DNA of 64,000 nucleotides from Azophilus sp965220425 (GTDB lineage: Bacteria; Pseudomonadota; Gammaproteobacteria; Pseudomonadales; Azotimanducaceae), in assembly GCA_965220425.1 (NCBI GenBank), contig OZ244830.1, positions 868,001-932,000 on the forward strand, in the 5' to 3' direction. The notes under the pieces are model-generated. The model had not been told where the DNA came from. It saw only the letters and a program-made list of their open reading frames with translations, and made no database searches. Shown piece by piece: positions 63,001-64,000 of this stretch. Within the stretch, counting starts at the first letter, position 1, and each line of letters starts with the position of its first letter. The position numbers were made by a program, and so were the translations under genes.

Positions 63001-63733
63001 CGAACCCATAACGGACTACGTCTCCATACCGTTGATGCAGGAGATTCCGCCGGGCCGTTTCGATATGGGGTGCTTGTCGAACGACCACGACTGCAACCAC
63101 ACCGAATTGCCTGTCCGCGAAGTGACAATTCCGAGAGCATTCGAACTCTCCAAGTACGAGGTGACAGTGGCCCAGTGGAGCGCTTGCGTGGATGCCGGTG
63201 GATGTCCAACGAATCGAGACGGGCTTTGGCGCAGTGGTTCGGAGATGCCGGTATCGAACGTGAACTGGGACGATGCGCAGGCTTACGTCGAGTGGTTGTC
63301 ACACGTAACAGGCGATGCGTACCGGCTGCCAACCGAAGCGGAATGGGAGTACGCGGCGCGAGCCGGATCAGACACCAAATTCAGTTGGGGGAACGAGGCT
63401 GGCGAAGGCCGCTCCAATTGCGATGGCTGCTGGAACGATTGGAACTTAAGCCGTGCGCCGGTTGGAACGTTTGCGGCGAACGCTTGGGGACTGCACGACA
63501 TGCATGGCAACGTTGCCGAGGTCGTAGAGGATTGCTGGAACGAAACCTATGAAGGAGCGCCGAGCGATGGTAGTGCTTGGAACACCGGGGACTGCTCGCG
63601 GCGAGTGATTCGCGGTGGTGACTATGCTCGGAAACCCAACAGAATCCGGTCCGCGCACCGAGAAAATCAAGTTTTGGGCACCGACCAGCGCTACGCCAAC
63701 CATGGATTCCGAGTGGCACGTTCCTTCGAATGA
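60050..63733 (+). CDS. Secreted modular metalloprotease with FGE-sulfatase C-terminus
   Basis: This 1227-residue protein starts at ATG 60050 with a signal peptide (VFALMMSALGIFFEQPVAA). A zincin catalytic site HELGHLFGLGH lies near residues 319-329. About 420-505 carry calcium-binding DxDxDG-type repeats (DRDDDGFVDPVDEFPDD, DTDQDGIGNRADTDDDNDGV). Two repeats of roughly 220 residues follow (about 515-735 and 740-970); both contain HFNS-x-DLE, DGFLTAMHD, NRNQVS and PTGHLTNLSTVP. The C-terminus (about 985-1227) is an FGE-sulfatase domain (RFDMGCLSNDHDC, YRLPTEAEWEYAARAG, LHDMHGNVAEVVEDCWNETYEG, FRVAR). The design suggests a surface protease attached to glycans. The substrate is unknown. Confidence 0.85.
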   Translation: MKSALRTMVFALMMSALGIFFEQPVAASIDRLYFECPCSVGREGTTLTVAFGLRNVDSTDSGPLQVSVVAVTKESRIFQTLTEFDATASLSANSSLATSSYDIQLDFASFRSELLTNPARLQLQLIEKDGESRRFVDGILMEFPVVLGDPFSVGEQDYLKDSDGDGVGDINERAEGTDPGDPDSTPGESTIDVLAWYSQGYPRLFDGDPTTRIQHLFDLANVILQDSGLPFQLRLVGLVETHLSDETDIGSVIDKADLRREGDRHVADVAVLFRGNMPGDRCGNAPLGGWLQRGHIDREVFLDRYAVVYGLCGSRTLAHELGHLFGLGHARWQVNNAPTGTWRWSRGHAVVGGFHTVMSYVVEAAQALLVFSDPDARCQGALDSPQPCGVDPSEVDGADAVTSLDAVRFQAARVRDGFEDRDDDGFVDPVDEFPDDPAEWRDTDQDGIGNRADTDDDNDGVSDASDAFPFNASESVDTDADGVGNNADADDDNDGLADGIDLLPLDASEADETVLLFPPFSDVNRQGFLRVINQTAESGEVRVGVGDSTGRHYGPLTLSIDASQTVHFNSEDLESGNAEKGLSDGVGAGEGDWRLELASDLDIDVSSYMRTMDGFLTAMHDVVPSEGNTHHVATFNPASNRNQVSKLLILNRSDEQAEVFISGVDDQGNSPGSAVKATIPPGTTRTITSEQLESGSTGLEGSLGDGQGKWRLSVESDRAITMMNLLESPTGHLTNLSTVPRKGFAEYFVPFVPTAAASDLQGFVRVTNYSILDAEVLIAAYDGEGRRYGPVALLVGANETAHFNSNDLEWGNAEKGLPVGVGSGEGDWRLELTSNGRIEVLSYIRTADGFLTAMHDLVPGYGYDHRVGIFNPGQNRNQVSHLRLVNWGDQAANVTIRGVDDSGQPSLDSVQTSIPARASRTFSATDLESGGPGLTGALGTGTGKWQLNLHSDVRIGAMSLLRNPTGHLTNLSTVPGLASTPPPVEPITDYVSIPLMQEIPPGRFDMGCLSNDHDCNHTELPVREVTIPRAFELSKYEVTVAQWSACVDAGGCPTNRDGLWRSGSEMPVSNVNWDDAQAYVEWLSHVTGDAYRLPTEAEWEYAARAGSDTKFSWGNEAGEGRSNCDGCWNDWNLSRAPVGTFAANAWGLHDMHGNVAEVVEDCWNETYEGAPSDGSAWNTGDCSRRVIRGGDYARKPNRIRSAHRENQVLGTDQRYANHGFRVARSFE

Positions 63734-63786
63734 CTTCCGCACTTTCAAAGGATACTCCTGACTCATGCAGTGGGATTCTTGACAGA

Positions 63787-64000
63787 ATGAAACGCACGGC
63801 CGCGTGTTGTCCTGAAGTTTATTCTCCAGTTCAGACCGGAGGATCTGCCGGGGTGAAATTGGTTTGGAATTTCCTTGCCACAAAACTCAAGCCGGCACGT
63901 GGCAGGGCGTGGAGCTTTTTTCGACGCGCAGCACGTCTTTTGGGGGCTAGCGCCATTTATTTCGTAGCGGGATCCGTCAGCGCCTCGGAAGACATACTTA
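63787..64000 (+). CDS. Exported protein, N-terminal part (runs off window)
   Basis: An open frame from ATG 63787 continues to the window end. A GTG at 63853, preceded by GGAGGA, is the better start; it leads a short basic region (KLKPARGRAWSFFRRAARLL) and a hydrophobic segment ending in GASAIYFVAGSVSASEDIL, a plausible Sec signal peptide. Nothing of the mature protein is visible, so no function can be given. Confidence 0.5.
   Translation, partial: MKRTAACCPEVYSPVQTGGSAGVKLVWNFLATKLKPARGRAWSFFRRAARLLGASAIYFVAGSVSASEDIL

Noticed and set aside
1..64000. tRNA or rRNA genes as integration sites
   Set aside because: No cloverleaf-like or rRNA sequence was noticed on reading both strands; a covariance-model search was not possible.

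Overview
The window looks like an accessory, mobile-element-rich stretch of a proteobacterial genome, most likely a gammaproteobacterium. The grounds are a lipoprotein alpha-2-macroglobulin / penicillin-binding protein 1C gene pair, ATGA-coupled GC-rich genes, and IS66, IS3, IS1634 and IS91 elements of proteobacterial type. No rRNA, tRNA or housekeeping gene was seen, so the assignment is an inference. GC content falls from the recombinase and IS genes (high) to the lipoprotein, kinase and ankyrin genes (lower), as in a patchwork of transferred DNA.

Layout. 1-1117 holds the start of a tyrosine recombinase (ritA) that runs off the left edge; it is an inverted, near-identical copy of 20118-21234. 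1150-20117 is a 19-kb accessory block whose two outer ends are the N- and C-terminal halves of one large serine recombinase gene. Inside it lie a DUF5372-like gene, IS91 and SDR remnants, a complete IS3-family element, a lipoprotein gene, several small or nuclease genes (PD-(D/E)XK-like, DnaQ-like, GIY-YIG), an AbiEii fragment, a tightly overlapped three-gene operon of unknown function (12625-16947) and a DruA-like DUF4338 gene tied to an IS66-type remnant.

20118-29962 is a cluster of three 'recombinase in trio' (RIT) elements, called A, B and C here: three adjacent, overlapping tyrosine recombinase genes each. B sits between A and C, whose third genes are both cut at the conserved LRH box. 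To the right follow a second copy of the DruA/IS66 remnant (30030-31182) and an IS1634-family element (31274-33124).

33340-42243 and 48391-64000 look like the resident backbone: a membrane Ser/Thr kinase, FGE-sulfatase (SUMF1-type) proteins, a GspG-like lipoprotein, two ankyrin proteins, the alpha-2-macroglobulin/PbpC operon, and a large secreted metalloprotease with a putative propeptide-like partner. Between them an IS66 element (42244-48390, perfect 8-bp target duplication) has split a small DUF6557-like gene, and a fourth, complete RIT element (D, 42540-46229, 88-bp terminal inverted repeats) has in turn split the IS66 transposase.

The most notable pattern concerns the RIT junctions. At three independent insertions one junction carries a perfect 32-bp palindrome built as 6 + 20 + 6: a 6-nt target sequence, a 20-nt palindrome, and the inverted 6-nt target. 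The opposite junction (seen in two cases) carries only the 6-nt target. The 10-nt half of each 20-nt palindrome resembles a motif repeated inside that element's own end. The two serine recombinase halves reconstitute in frame across such a pair of junctions, suggesting that RIT recombination joined a 19-kb circle to this locus; an assembly artefact through RIT repeats is the main alternative.
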